This document shows positions 54,486-62,949 of a DNA stretch of 64,000 nucleotides, piece by piece. The DNA is from Niabella beijingensis. GTDB lineage: Bacteria > Bacteroidota > Bacteroidia > Chitinophagales > Chitinophagaceae. A program made the translations under genes and the position numbers. Numbering within the stretch: the stretch's first letter is position 1; every line of letters begins with the position of its first letter. Location of the stretch: positions 2,542,001 through 2,606,000 of the forward strand of contig NZ_JAIQDI010000001.1 of the NCBI RefSeq assembly GCF_020034665.1, written 5' to 3'. The notes under the pieces are model-generated. The model saw only the letters and a program-made list of their open reading frames with translations. It was not told the DNA's origin and searched no databases.

Positions 54486-54713
54486 ATGGATATTCGCCTG
54501 CAATGGACAGACAAAGATATATGGACTATAGTGATCAAAGATGCGAAAGAGTTGACAGTAATTGATAGGAATAGTGATGGAAAGGAAACAAAAGCTTCAG
54601 CTACACCAGTAAATCCTGGTGCATTGAAAAAACTTGTATCAGCCAATAAGAAGAAATTAGATAGGTTTTTTTCTTCTGCTACGCAAAAAAGGGTACCTGG
54701 CATTTTACATTAA
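54486..54713 (+). CDS. small hypothetical protein
   Basis: Unrecognised 75-residue frame from the ATG at 54486 (MDIRLQWTDKDIWTIVIKDA); an upstream TTG at 54420 would add 22 residues. It is basic towards the C-terminus and lacks signal or membrane parts. It stands alone in a gene-poor area and may be a real small gene or a fragment. Confidence 0.35.
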   Translation: MDIRLQWTDKDIWTIVIKDAKELTVIDRNSDGKETKASATPVNPGALKKLVSANKKKLDRFFSSATQKRVPGILH

Positions 54714-55048
54714 GGCAATCCAAGGGCTTAATAAGCAGTGTCTGTTGAGAGTTTATAAACCACTAAAGGATCTTGACGAGTAGAAATGGCTAGCTACATA
54801 GATTAACAATTTCAAATGAATCCCTGTGGAGAAGAGCCCGGCATATATATTGAAACGAGAAACAGCAGACGGTGCAGACTGCAAATTTATCCAGCAAATG
54901 GTCTTAGAAAATGACCAAAACAAGCAAAGGAAGATATATCAAGAAACAATCTTTTATTCACAATAGATAGCATCAAGGTAGCGTACCTGAATTAGTTAGC
55001 TTTTTTTCGGAGAGTGGTTACGTAATCAAAATAACAGGAGTGTAAAAA
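54714..55048. other. gene-free spacer
   Basis: About 335 AT-rich bases before the FAD-dependent oxidoreductase gene. No gene or structured element was recognised; it probably contains that gene's promoter. Confidence 0.45.
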
Positions 55049-56764
55049 ATGCATATATCCTCCAAATCAAATTATGATGTAGTTGTAATTGGTGCGGGCG
55101 TTGGTGGCCTTACAGCCGCGTCATTGCTCAGTAAAGCGGGACTTTCGGTTTGTGTATTGGAAAAAGAGCCACATGCCGGTGGTTATCTGGCTGGATTTTG
55201 CAGGAAAGGATTCCGTTTTGATACGGCTATTCATTGGTTAAACCAATGCGCCACCGGTGGCGTCGTGGATATGTTATTTTCAATCCTTGGAAGCGATTAT
55301 CCTAAAGCAACGACTCAAAAAAAAGTAAGAAGATATATTGGGGCGAATCATAATTACTTATTAACGTATAATCCGGACGAGTTAAAGCAGCAGTGGATCA
55401 GTGAATTCCCGGAAGATCGGGAAGGTATTGAGCGCTTTTTTAAAGCAGCTAAAAAAATAGGGGCAGCATTTAACAAATACTATCGCGTATTCAGAACAGA
55501 AGAAAGCATGAGTTATTGGGAAAAGCTAAAAAAAACCATGGCTTTCGCACGCTTCGGGATAGCTTTTATCCCCTATTTGCGATTTTCCGGGCCAAATGGA
55601 CTACAAAGAGGATTGAATAAATTTTTTAAACAAAAAAAATTACAGGACGTCTTTGCAGCAGATACAGAATTAGTAGGTTGTCTCACACCAATAGGATGGG
55701 CCTACTACAAAGATTTTCAAAGCCCGCCGGAAGGAGGAGGACAGGTAATACCGGAATGGCTGAAGCATATTGTTATGTATTATAAAAACAATATTTTTTT
55801 TAACTCGACGGTGCAAGAGATTATAGTAGAAAACGAGCTGGCAAAAAGCGTGAGATTTATTCACAAAGGATGTAAATATCTCATCAATACTAAATATGTT
55901 ATTGGAGCGATCGATGTGGAAACTCTATATAATAAAATGTTACCTCCCGATACGATTTCTTCGATATTTCGAAATAAACTTACACAGGCAGAGCTTTACA
56001 GTAGCTCCATCACCATATCAATAGGCTTGGACTGCGCCCCGGATCACCTGGGATTCAGCGAAGAGCTGTTGCACCTCTCCTCTCAAAATAGTAAAAACAT
56101 TGTTTCCACTAAAGCCACGCCCTTTCTATCGGAGATATCTATTATCGCACCTTCCGTAAGAGATCCGTCACTCGCACCAAACGGAAAGGGAACACTTACT
56201 ATTTATGTACCGGCATATATGAATGACAATGAGTACTGGCGTACTACAACGGATGTAAGAGGCAATCACGTTCGTACAGAAGCATACCAGCGGCTAAAAA
56301 CTGAAATTGCTGAAGCAATACTACAACACGTGGAGGATGTAATAGCACCAGGACTACGCTCCCATATTTTATTTTATGAAGTGGCCACACCCATCACTCA
56401 TTGGCGATACACCGGGAACAAAAATGGCACCATGATGGGCGCTAAACCCGGACGGTTAAACATCAAGAACAAGATAGCACATTATCAAACACCCGTAAAA
56501 AATGTACTGCTCGGCGGACATTGGGCCGAGTTGGGCGGAGGAATCCCCATTGCTGTAAAAGCTGGTTCTAATGCTGCTTTATTGGTTTTAAAAAAAGAAA
56601 ACAAAAAAGCATTCAGAGCGCTGGCTGATTATATGGATCGAAAAATCTCAATCACAGAGTTCTTGAAAAAAAATGTTTTTAAACCATATTGTAATAATTG
56701 GGTACGAAAGCCAACTCCGGCTGAAAAGGCAATTGTAAATAACAAAAACCAGGCATCATTATGA
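55049..56764 (+). CDS. FAD-dependent oxidoreductase, carotenoid desaturase/isomerase-like
   Basis: Flavoprotein of 571 residues of the phytoene desaturase/CrtISO-like superfamily. The dinucleotide-binding motif is VVVIGAGVGGLTAASLLSKA (residues ~10-29), followed by VCVLEKEPHAGGYLAGF and the substrate-side start RFDTAIHWLN. The C-terminal FAD motif is VLLGGHWAELGGGIPIAVKA (about residues 490-510). Together with the acyl carrier protein gene downstream it resembles part of a flexirubin or aryl-polyene lipid pigment pathway. Substrate is not deducible. The 206 bases between these two genes may hold a decayed short reading frame. Confidence 0.87.
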   Translation: MHISSKSNYDVVVIGAGVGGLTAASLLSKAGLSVCVLEKEPHAGGYLAGFCRKGFRFDTAIHWLNQCATGGVVDMLFSILGSDYPKATTQKKVRRYIGANHNYLLTYNPDELKQQWISEFPEDREGIERFFKAAKKIGAAFNKYYRVFRTEESMSYWEKLKKTMAFARFGIAFIPYLRFSGPNGLQRGLNKFFKQKKLQDVFAADTELVGCLTPIGWAYYKDFQSPPEGGGQVIPEWLKHIVMYYKNNIFFNSTVQEIIVENELAKSVRFIHKGCKYLINTKYVIGAIDVETLYNKMLPPDTISSIFRNKLTQAELYSSSITISIGLDCAPDHLGFSEELLHLSSQNSKNIVSTKATPFLSEISIIAPSVRDPSLAPNGKGTLTIYVPAYMNDNEYWRTTTDVRGNHVRTEAYQRLKTEIAEAILQHVEDVIAPGLRSHILFYEVATPITHWRYTGNKNGTMMGAKPGRLNIKNKIAHYQTPVKNVLLGGHWAELGGGIPIAVKAGSNAALLVLKKENKKAFRALADYMDRKISITEFLKKNVFKPYCNNWVRKPTPAEKAIVNNKNQASL

Positions 56765-56970
56765 TTTATACAGCCACAGCTGTTTTATCAGCTACTCCCG
56801 ACAAAAATGCACCGTTGATACCATCGGTATTGTATATTTTCCCGTTATTATGCAACCCAATTTATTGCCCATTGCAACAACTGGAATCAGCCAGATAAAG
56901 AAGTGCAGTATCTGAATAAAAAATACTATTAAGCCAACGCCCCTATTTTGATTGTAAAAAATCGGTAACT

Positions 56971-57228
56971 ATGGAGATGATAAAAATTATTGAAAAAACT
57001 AATTCATTTTTAGTCGAAGAGTTTGAGGCGGATCTGTCCTTGATTCACCCCAATGCCCGCTTTAAAGAAGTGCTCGATCTTGACAGCCTTGATTATATTG
57101 ACCTTTTAGTGGTCATTGAAAGCAATTTTCATTTTAAAGTGCAACACGGTGATTTTTTATCATTAATAACTTTTCAGGATTTTTACAATTACATACACAC
57201 AAAAACAGAAAAGAAAGCGGCTGATTAA
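56971..57228 (+). CDS. acyl carrier protein
   Basis: Acyl carrier protein of 85 residues. The phosphopantetheine attachment site is DLDSLDYIDLLVVIE with Ser about residue 38, followed by the third helix FHFKVQHGDFLSLITFQDFY. It differs from the fatty acid synthase AcpP sequence and resembles the ACPs of flexirubin/aryl-polyene clusters. No ketosynthase or acyltransferase is next to it, so either the cluster is decayed or the ACP works with enzymes elsewhere. A link to the acyl-ACP-dependent N-acyltransferase at 14 kb is possible but speculative. Confidence 0.88.
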   Translation: MEMIKIIEKTNSFLVEEFEADLSLIHPNARFKEVLDLDSLDYIDLLVVIESNFHFKVQHGDFLSLITFQDFYNYIHTKTEKKAAD

Positions 57229-57339
57229 AATTCTTTGTGCATATTTTTATTTGTCACTTTTTCAATTCCCCCTAGGGCCTCTAAAGAAAATTAGTAACAG
57301 AACTGAGAGGGTTTTAAAATCTTCAAAAGACGCTAACTC

Positions 57340-57447
57340 TTCTGAGGTTAGATGACGGTGTTGTATTTGGTCGTATTTCGCTTTGTAATATTTCCTCTTC
57401 AACGGAGCCAAATATTTTTATGCTAATATTCGGGTTTCGTTTGGGGA
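57340..57447. repeat. dispersed ~110-bp repeat, copy B
   Basis: Second copy of the repeat at 31150-31264; here the block GGAGCCAAATATTTTTATGC is at 57404-57423. The minus strand encodes IKIFGSVEEEILQSEI, similar to copy A. Neither copy lies in an intact gene, so it is probably the remnant of a formerly common short gene or element end. Confidence 0.6.
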
Positions 57448-57558
57448 CGCTGAAACGAACAGCACCGTTAGCGTAAAAAATACCGAAAAACACGTATTCT
57501 TTATAACCATTGGTATAAGTAATTTTATAGTAACAAAAACTGATTTTTATATACGGGT

Positions 57559-57708
57559 ATGGAGGATACAGAGATTATTTTTGAACGTAGTTCTGTTTGT
57601 TTGCCGCTATTTTGTTACGGGTGCAGTAAAGACGACGCAAGCGACATCAATAAGAAATACTATCGTAAAGCAAGAATAAACGGAACGACTCAAAAATTTT
57701 GTGCATGA
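57559..57708 (+). pseudogene. lipoprotein gene remnant
   Basis: The ATG at 57559 opens a 49-codon frame ending TGA at 57706-57708. Its middle reads VCLPLFCYGCSKDDASDINK, a lipobox-like signal end followed by the SKDD start common in Bacteroidota lipoproteins. The signal's own N-terminus is replaced by a polar stretch (MEDTEIIFERSS) and the body is cut off. It looks like a decayed lipoprotein gene. The rest of the 57229-57893 spacer has no other gene. Confidence 0.4.
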
Positions 57709-57893
57709 AGCAAAGTTTCCATATGGAAGCAATGAACAGTTAATGGACCATACAATATGATGCCCGCGAAACAAGCGCTTCCCCTTTAAATATTAGGACC
57801 ATTTAGGAGTACGATCGGCCATGAAAATAATAGTGCTGATAAAATTGTAACCTTCACATAACAGAACCTAAGGATTATCTGATTTTGACTAAA

Positions 57894-59168
57894 ATGAGGA
57901 TTATCAAAAAAAAAATATTTAAATGGGTGTTGATTGTAGTTGCGGCTTATTATATAATTACAACCATCTATTTTGGACATGGAGATATTGATTCCAGGAC
58001 GGGTATTACCCACTTTTATTGGTCGGGGCTGGATGATTTAGGCAGAGAAGATAAAGCTTCAGGATTTCTGATAAACAAACCATTCCCCACTTTTCTTAAG
58101 GGAGTTGATGGGCCGTATATTTTCGGACGTAAAAGTTATTGCGTTACCAGGGCAAATAAACTGGAAGAAAAAATCATCGATAGTACTGGATGGGTTGACG
58201 TAGAAACAGGTATCAAAGCGTTTCCCCGTTTTTCTGTACAGCTCCGTTCCAATTATCCGGTTGAAGAGTTTAACTATGAAAAACCTGACAGGTTAATTGC
58301 TGTTTCAGACATGGAAGGCAACCTGACGGGATTTTACAGCCTGCTTCTTGCCCATAAAGTAATAGACAAAAGAGGAAACTGGATTTTTGGAAAAGGATCA
58401 TTGGTTCTGAATGGAGATTTTTTTGATAGAGGCAGCCAGGTTGTGCCGTTGCTTTGGTTTATTTATCATTTGGAAAATCAGGCCGCTCAAAGCGGGGGCA
58501 AGGTTCATTTTATACTGGGTAACCACGAAGTGATGAATTTGACCGGGAACGCTTCCGATAATGATTTTAAATACATAGAGGTAGCAAAAAGAATCAGCGG
58601 ACAATCTGACTGGGATAAAGCGATATTATACCTCTACTCGGAGAAGTCAGAATTGGGTAGCTGGCTAAGAAGCAAAAATATTGTTGAAAAAATAGGCGGC
58701 AATTTATTTGTTCACGGCGGCTTGAATAAGTTCCATTTGGAAGAAAGATTGTCAATAGAAGAAATGAACACCATCGCCAGAAACCATTTAGGAAAAGAAC
58801 CATACGCTGATACACTGCAGGATAAACGGCATAAACTGATTACCAACACTATTAACAGCCCTTTTTGGGACCGGCGGCTCAATTTGGATTGGAAAATAAA
58901 GTGGACATATAGACTAAACCGAATTGATGCTGAAGCGACCTCTATGAATGATTTGTTGTATATCCTTAAATTTTATGACGCGGAAAGAATCATTATAGGT
59001 CATTCCGTTGTGGATGACATCTCCACCGGGTATAACGGAAGAGTGATCAAAATTGATGTAGAACATAGCGAGAGGCTCAACAGTGGACACACCAAAGGCC
59101 TGTTAATTCAGGATAACAATTACTACAAAATCGACGACTCCGGCAATAAGAAAAGCTTACAAATATGA
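57894..59168 (+). CDS. membrane-anchored metallophosphoesterase (calcineurin-like)
   Basis: Phosphoesterase of 424 residues from the ATG at 57894; a TTG three codons earlier is possible. One N-terminal membrane segment (WVLIVVAAYYIITTIYF) anchors it with the enzyme outside. The metal-binding motifs appear in order: SDMEGNLTGF (variant of DxHG), LVLNGDFFDRG, FILGNHEVMN, LFVHGGLN and IIIGHSVVDD. This is the layout of the Shewanella-like (Shelph) and related bacterial phosphatases. Substrate is unknown. It stands alone with spacers on both sides. Confidence 0.9.
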   Translation: MRIIKKKIFKWVLIVVAAYYIITTIYFGHGDIDSRTGITHFYWSGLDDLGREDKASGFLINKPFPTFLKGVDGPYIFGRKSYCVTRANKLEEKIIDSTGWVDVETGIKAFPRFSVQLRSNYPVEEFNYEKPDRLIAVSDMEGNLTGFYSLLLAHKVIDKRGNWIFGKGSLVLNGDFFDRGSQVVPLLWFIYHLENQAAQSGGKVHFILGNHEVMNLTGNASDNDFKYIEVAKRISGQSDWDKAILYLYSEKSELGSWLRSKNIVEKIGGNLFVHGGLNKFHLEERLSIEEMNTIARNHLGKEPYADTLQDKRHKLITNTINSPFWDRRLNLDWKIKWTYRLNRIDAEATSMNDLLYILKFYDAERIIIGHSVVDDISTGYNGRVIKIDVEHSERLNSGHTKGLLIQDNNYYKIDDSGNKKSLQI

Positions 59169-59274
59169 TCTTGTAGCTAGAATACCGGAGTTCTCTCGGC
59201 CATTTACACAACGAACACAATTTATCAAAAAGTAGCTCAGGATAAATAAATCTTTAAAATAAAATTTCAAGAAA

Positions 59275-59832
59275 ATGACAAAATTACAAATACGGTTTAC
59301 AGGCGTGTGGATGTTATTATTTGCTGCTCTATTGGTTACAGGATGCAGTAAAAGTGATGTAGAAGGCGAAAAAGATGATCTGCAGGGTTATATCAAAGTA
59401 ACGGTTGACGGAGAACAATTGCACATGCCCTATCTCGCCAAAATGGAAGAAAAGGAAAACCAGACATGGAACCTGAACGCACTGACTACAGGCAGTGGTA
59501 ACTCGCTGAAGGGTAAAAAAGGGTTCACCATTAACATTCGTGATGCAAAGGGGGCGCTCTCTGTCAAGACGTATAAGCTGGATGACGGAAGCTGCCGGAT
59601 GTCAGCATCTTTTACAGAGTTCTTAGATGACGTTCCCAACACCTATCATTGGACAGCGTCCACGGGATCTGCCTTATCAGGAGATAGCTTTACGCTTACT
59701 ATTATATCCATAGAAAACGGTATTGCGAAGGGTAAATTCTCAGGAAAACTACGCGTTACCAGCTCCGGGAATTTGGAAACTTTCAGAGAGGTCAAAAGCG
59801 GAGAATTTCTTTTCCCCTATAAGAAAAAGTAA
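59275..59832 (+). CDS. hypothetical lipoprotein
   Basis: Lipoprotein of 185 residues (lipobox VTGC, Cys 24) followed by SKSDVEGEKDD and a beta-sandwich-like body (YIKVTVDGEQLHMPYLAKME). No family is recognised; many Bacteroidota genomes have similar small beta-rich lipoproteins. It is 106 bases downstream of the phosphoesterase gene and could share its transcript. Confidence 0.65.
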   Translation: MTKLQIRFTGVWMLLFAALLVTGCSKSDVEGEKDDLQGYIKVTVDGEQLHMPYLAKMEEKENQTWNLNALTTGSGNSLKGKKGFTINIRDAKGALSVKTYKLDDGSCRMSASFTEFLDDVPNTYHWTASTGSALSGDSFTLTIISIENGIAKGKFSGKLRVTSSGNLETFREVKSGEFLFPYKKK

Positions 59833-59839
59833 GAATTCA

Positions 59840-59963
59840 TTAATCACTCGTGCCTGATTGGGTAGGCTCTTCAACACCTATCACAAAAAAATGTCCGCCC
59901 GGACCATCTACCTCCCCCAATTGAAAAGAAGCGGTGCGGCTGAAATCTATTTTAGTTGCCCAT
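59840..59963 (-). pseudogene. possible gene remnant
   Basis: The minus strand reads TKIDFSRTASFQLGEVDGPG and GHFFVIGVEEPTQSGTSD before a stop, and just upstream in another frame VYYFRFKVNGQLK before a stop. Joined by one base these would make a plausible C-terminus. No start or family is recognised; it could be chance. Confidence 0.2.
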
Positions 59964-60102
59964 TAACCTTGAATCTAAAGTAATAAACCTCATACCACCA
60001 GGATCTTGCTCCTGGAGCATCCTGTAATCAACACAGGGATACAGAAGACAAACAGTACGCACCATCTTAGAGTATAAAAATTAATATAGCGTAACAATCG
60101 TG

Positions 60103-60495
60103 TTATCTTTTAGTAGCACGGAATCTACTGCTGCCCGCCCGCAGCTCGAGTACGTTGTCCTGGATATCCCCTACCTGCGTTACTCCATCGGCCTCATAAA
60201 TATTCAGTTTGTCGCCGGATGCTTTTACAACAATGGTAAAGTAGTCGTCTGCAACTTCTTCATCATCCATAGTTACATACATTTCCATATACGTGCCATT
60301 ATCCTCAATAGTGATGTCTCCGTCCACACCGTCTGCCCGGGTGTATATCTTACCTTGGTACTCTATTTCAGTCATCAGATAATAACCGTCGGCATCTTTT
60401 GCAGAAAAATGACGATCTTTCTTGCAGCCGGTAAATAAGATACCGGCAAATAAGATTAAGGCAACAGCCTGTAATGAAAATAACTTTGTGAACAT
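60103..60495 (-). CDS. hypothetical lipoprotein
   Basis: Lipoprotein of 130 residues starting at the ATG at 60495 (lipobox FTGC, Cys 24, then KKDRHF). The body is acidic and beta-rich (DGDITIEDNGTYMEMYVTMD), suggesting a small lipocalin-like or META-like fold. Further upstream the frame is open but has no signal character, so the shorter start is right. No family is recognised. Confidence 0.62.
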   Translation of the reverse strand: MFTKLFSLQAVALILFAGILFTGCKKDRHFSAKDADGYYLMTEIEYQGKIYTRADGVDGDITIEDNGTYMEMYVTMDDEEVADDYFTIVVKASGDKLNIYEADGVTQVGDIQDNVLELRAGSSRFRATKR

Positions 60496-60731
60496 ATTAT
60501 AAAGATTGGTTTTGAAGAATTGAATAGACCTCAACGCCTTATGCCTGCATTCAGGATGATTACCTGCCCTAAGTTGCCTGCAACAATATGTATAAGGCCT
60601 GTATATCCTTGGATCTATAAGGCAGTTTATCAATACCTTTCATAGTACAAAAATTTATATTAACAAACATAAAGAACCCATCAACGAGGCGTTTAAGAAT
60701 GGAAGATGTAGACTTTCTGTGTGGCATAGGT

Positions 60732-61364
60732 TTAATCCGAAAAAGTTCTTCGACGATAGCTGTTGTCGTATATTTTTTTGCCATCGTTTAATTTTACATT
60801 CACTGGGTCTTCGCCATTCCGTATTTCAACGAATTTCTCTATTCGCTCCGTATAATGGACCTCTTTTGTATAAAACTGGTTCCTGGAGACGCTGTAACCA
60901 CCGTCGGCTGTATAATCAACGTCGAAATAAGTTTGTAAGAAGTATTTTCCAGGCTTCAGCTCCGTAAATTTAAAATATCCTTTATCGTCGGTTTTGGTGT
61001 CAATCCGGGATTGATATGCCAGGGGTGACATGGCTATTATTATAGTCTTTCCTTCCCGCTGCTGTCGGTACTGGTACCACTTTTCAAGGTAAGGGGTTAC
61101 GGGGAACAAGGACACCACCATATTTGAACCTAAATATGATTTTGCCAAAGGCGCTTTCCCCCCAAACTGATTTCTCGGTTTTATAGATACCTGCCCCTTA
61201 ATGGAAGCGGTTCCCTTTGCCAGCATGGAAAGCGCCATTGCCGAATCAAAAGTAGCTTCGGGGTAAAGGGTTTTTATTTTCGGCTCGGCCTCAATTGTTC
61301 TTACCTGTCCGCTGGAGGCCTTCGCAAAAAAGAGAACACCAAATAACAAAAGTCTGTATTGCAT
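60732..61364 (-). CDS. exported carboxypeptidase-regulatory-like protein, copy 1
   Basis: Exported protein of 210 residues with a signal peptide (LLLFGVLFFAKASSGQ). The core is GTASIKGQVSIKPRNQFGGK and later TDDKGYFKFTELKPGKYFLQ, the pattern of prealbumin-like CarboxypepD_reg domains in which a strand pair carries the GYFKFTxLxPGKY signature. The intervening insert VVSLFPVTPYLEKWYQ is shared with the paralog at 61602-62213. Role unknown, perhaps a surface or periplasmic binding protein. Confidence 0.72.
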   Translation of the reverse strand: MQYRLLLFGVLFFAKASSGQVRTIEAEPKIKTLYPEATFDSAMALSMLAKGTASIKGQVSIKPRNQFGGKAPLAKSYLGSNMVVSLFPVTPYLEKWYQYRQQREGKTIIIAMSPLAYQSRIDTKTDDKGYFKFTELKPGKYFLQTYFDVDYTADGGYSVSRNQFYTKEVHYTERIEKFVEIRNGEDPVNVKLNDGKKIYDNSYRRRTFSD

Positions 61365-61601
61365 ACCGTTGAGTTTTTAATTTTATACCAGCGTTGCATA
61401 GTGTATAAGTTCATGCCAGCGCTAACAAATTTTTCCCTGATCAGTACTCCGCCGTTTATCTTAATGCTCACAGCCTGCTGCCCGGAGCTGCTGTCCTATA
61501 TACCTTAGTACCTAACACTGCTGCGTAAAGCTTGTTCGGCGCTATCATTTCCAGTTTAAGGAGAGAGGATGTATTCATTTTTGTTGGCATATAAATTACA
61601 A

Positions 61602-62213
61602 TTATTTCAGTTTAACATGTAGCACTTCACCTTCAGCCTTCACTTCCACAAATTCAGTAAGCTTATCATAGTGGGATTGGTTGTAATACCGGGTTTCATA
61701 ATAATTAACAGTACTGTACATGCCATAGCCGGTACCTGTATATGCATCGTAAGACTTTGTTTCGCTCCAGGGGAGAATCGCCTCTAAATAATATTTGCCG
61801 GGTTTCATTTTAGGAAAAGTGAATTCGCCATCGCTATTGGTAACCGCTGTTAGGCGGTACCGGAATGCGGTTTCATCAATATAGGCGTATTTGAGTTTTT
61901 TGCGGTTTTCCTTCTTTTTTACCTGCAGGTAATCGAGCAAATAGGGTGTGACCGGGAAAAGCAGCACGGTAATTTTATTAGCAAGGATTTTTGCCCCGAA
62001 TTTGAAGGGATAGCCGCCGAAGCGGGGTCTTGTAAAAGCCTGGCCTTTTATGGTGCCTGTGCCCTCTGCCAGGGCTTTTTTTGCAGTCAGAGAATCAAAA
62101 GGGGTTTTTGCATATAACCGGATGGTATCGTCTTTTTCTGGCTGCGTGTATTGCGCATTTGCAAAATGAGTTGTATAAAGCAGGGTGACAAGCGTAAATA
62201 CTTCTTTCAGCAT
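61602..62213 (-). CDS. exported carboxypeptidase-regulatory-like protein, copy 2
   Basis: Exported protein of 203 residues, paralogous to the previous one: signal peptide ending in ANAQ, GTGTIKGQAFTRPRFGG, the insert ITVLLFPVTPYLLDYLQ, and NSDGEFTFPKMKPGKYYLEA. A Tyr/Gly-rich stretch (YTGTGYGMYSTVNYYETRYY) is peculiar to this copy. The two genes are on the same strand, with a 237-base spacer, and probably arose by tandem duplication. Confidence 0.72.
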   Translation of the reverse strand: MLKEVFTLVTLLYTTHFANAQYTQPEKDDTIRLYAKTPFDSLTAKKALAEGTGTIKGQAFTRPRFGGYPFKFGAKILANKITVLLFPVTPYLLDYLQVKKKENRKKLKYAYIDETAFRYRLTAVTNSDGEFTFPKMKPGKYYLEAILPWSETKSYDAYTGTGYGMYSTVNYYETRYYNQSHYDKLTEFVEVKAEGEVLHVKLK

Positions 62214-62354
62214 TAGGGTTGTTTTTTATTGAGGATATATTTCGAAAGCTGTTATAGCAGGCCTTAAGAGCCAGATTCCGGACCTGATTTTAAAAATGAT
62301 TATCATTTGATCTTTCCCTGTGCGAGGCCACAGACTTTTACAGCGTTGTTAAGA

Positions 62355-62798
62355 CTATTCATCAACTCTTACTTTGTACTCTAGTGTGGAAGCATTTAGT
62401 GTGATGCCGTTGGGGGCACTGATAACCATCCGATCATACTGAGAGGCCCCGGCATTCAGATTTTCTATTGGTTCGGTTCGGTCATACCATGCACCATCAG
62501 AACCCTTAACACGCATATACACCTCAAAGTCTCCATTTTGCGGATTATCGATATAATCTTTGTCCGAATTGTTGCGAACGTTATAACCGAATTGTTTTTC
62601 ATGGGGAACGCCTTTCTGTGAAATGTTCTTCAGATTATAGATTTCAAAATCCGAAGGCTTAAAGATAGTCGCCTTTGAGGGATCGTCAGGATCATCGCTA
62701 TCCGGGGCATTGTCACTTTTGCTGCATCCGGCAATCAATACTATCAAAAAAAATACCGTGAATACACTGAGCGTTCTTTTTCGATCTGTATTTTTCAT
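62355..62798 (-). CDS. hypothetical lipoprotein
   Basis: Lipoprotein of 147 residues from the ATG at 62798 (lipobox IAGC, Cys 25, then SKSDNAPDSDDPDDPS). The body has the pattern of an immunoglobulin-like beta domain (GDFEVYMRVKGSDGAWYDRT). An upstream start at 62843 would add 15 residues before the signal and is unlikely. It is divergent from the TPR protein gene at 62950. Confidence 0.65.
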   Translation of the reverse strand: MKNTDRKRTLSVFTVFFLIVLIAGCSKSDNAPDSDDPDDPSKATIFKPSDFEIYNLKNISQKGVPHEKQFGYNVRNNSDKDYIDNPQNGDFEVYMRVKGSDGAWYDRTEPIENLNAGASQYDRMVISAPNGITLNASTLEYKVRVDE

Positions 62799-62949
62799 AA
62801 TGATTATGTTTTGATACAAAGCTATGGCATCCCCGAAGGGCAATCAATACAGTAAAAACGGTATTTCTTATACCGTAAAAGCGGTATATTTAGTTATAAA
62901 ATACCGGTAACGGATTTTATTGATAAGCTTTGTGGAAAATTTAGTTCGG

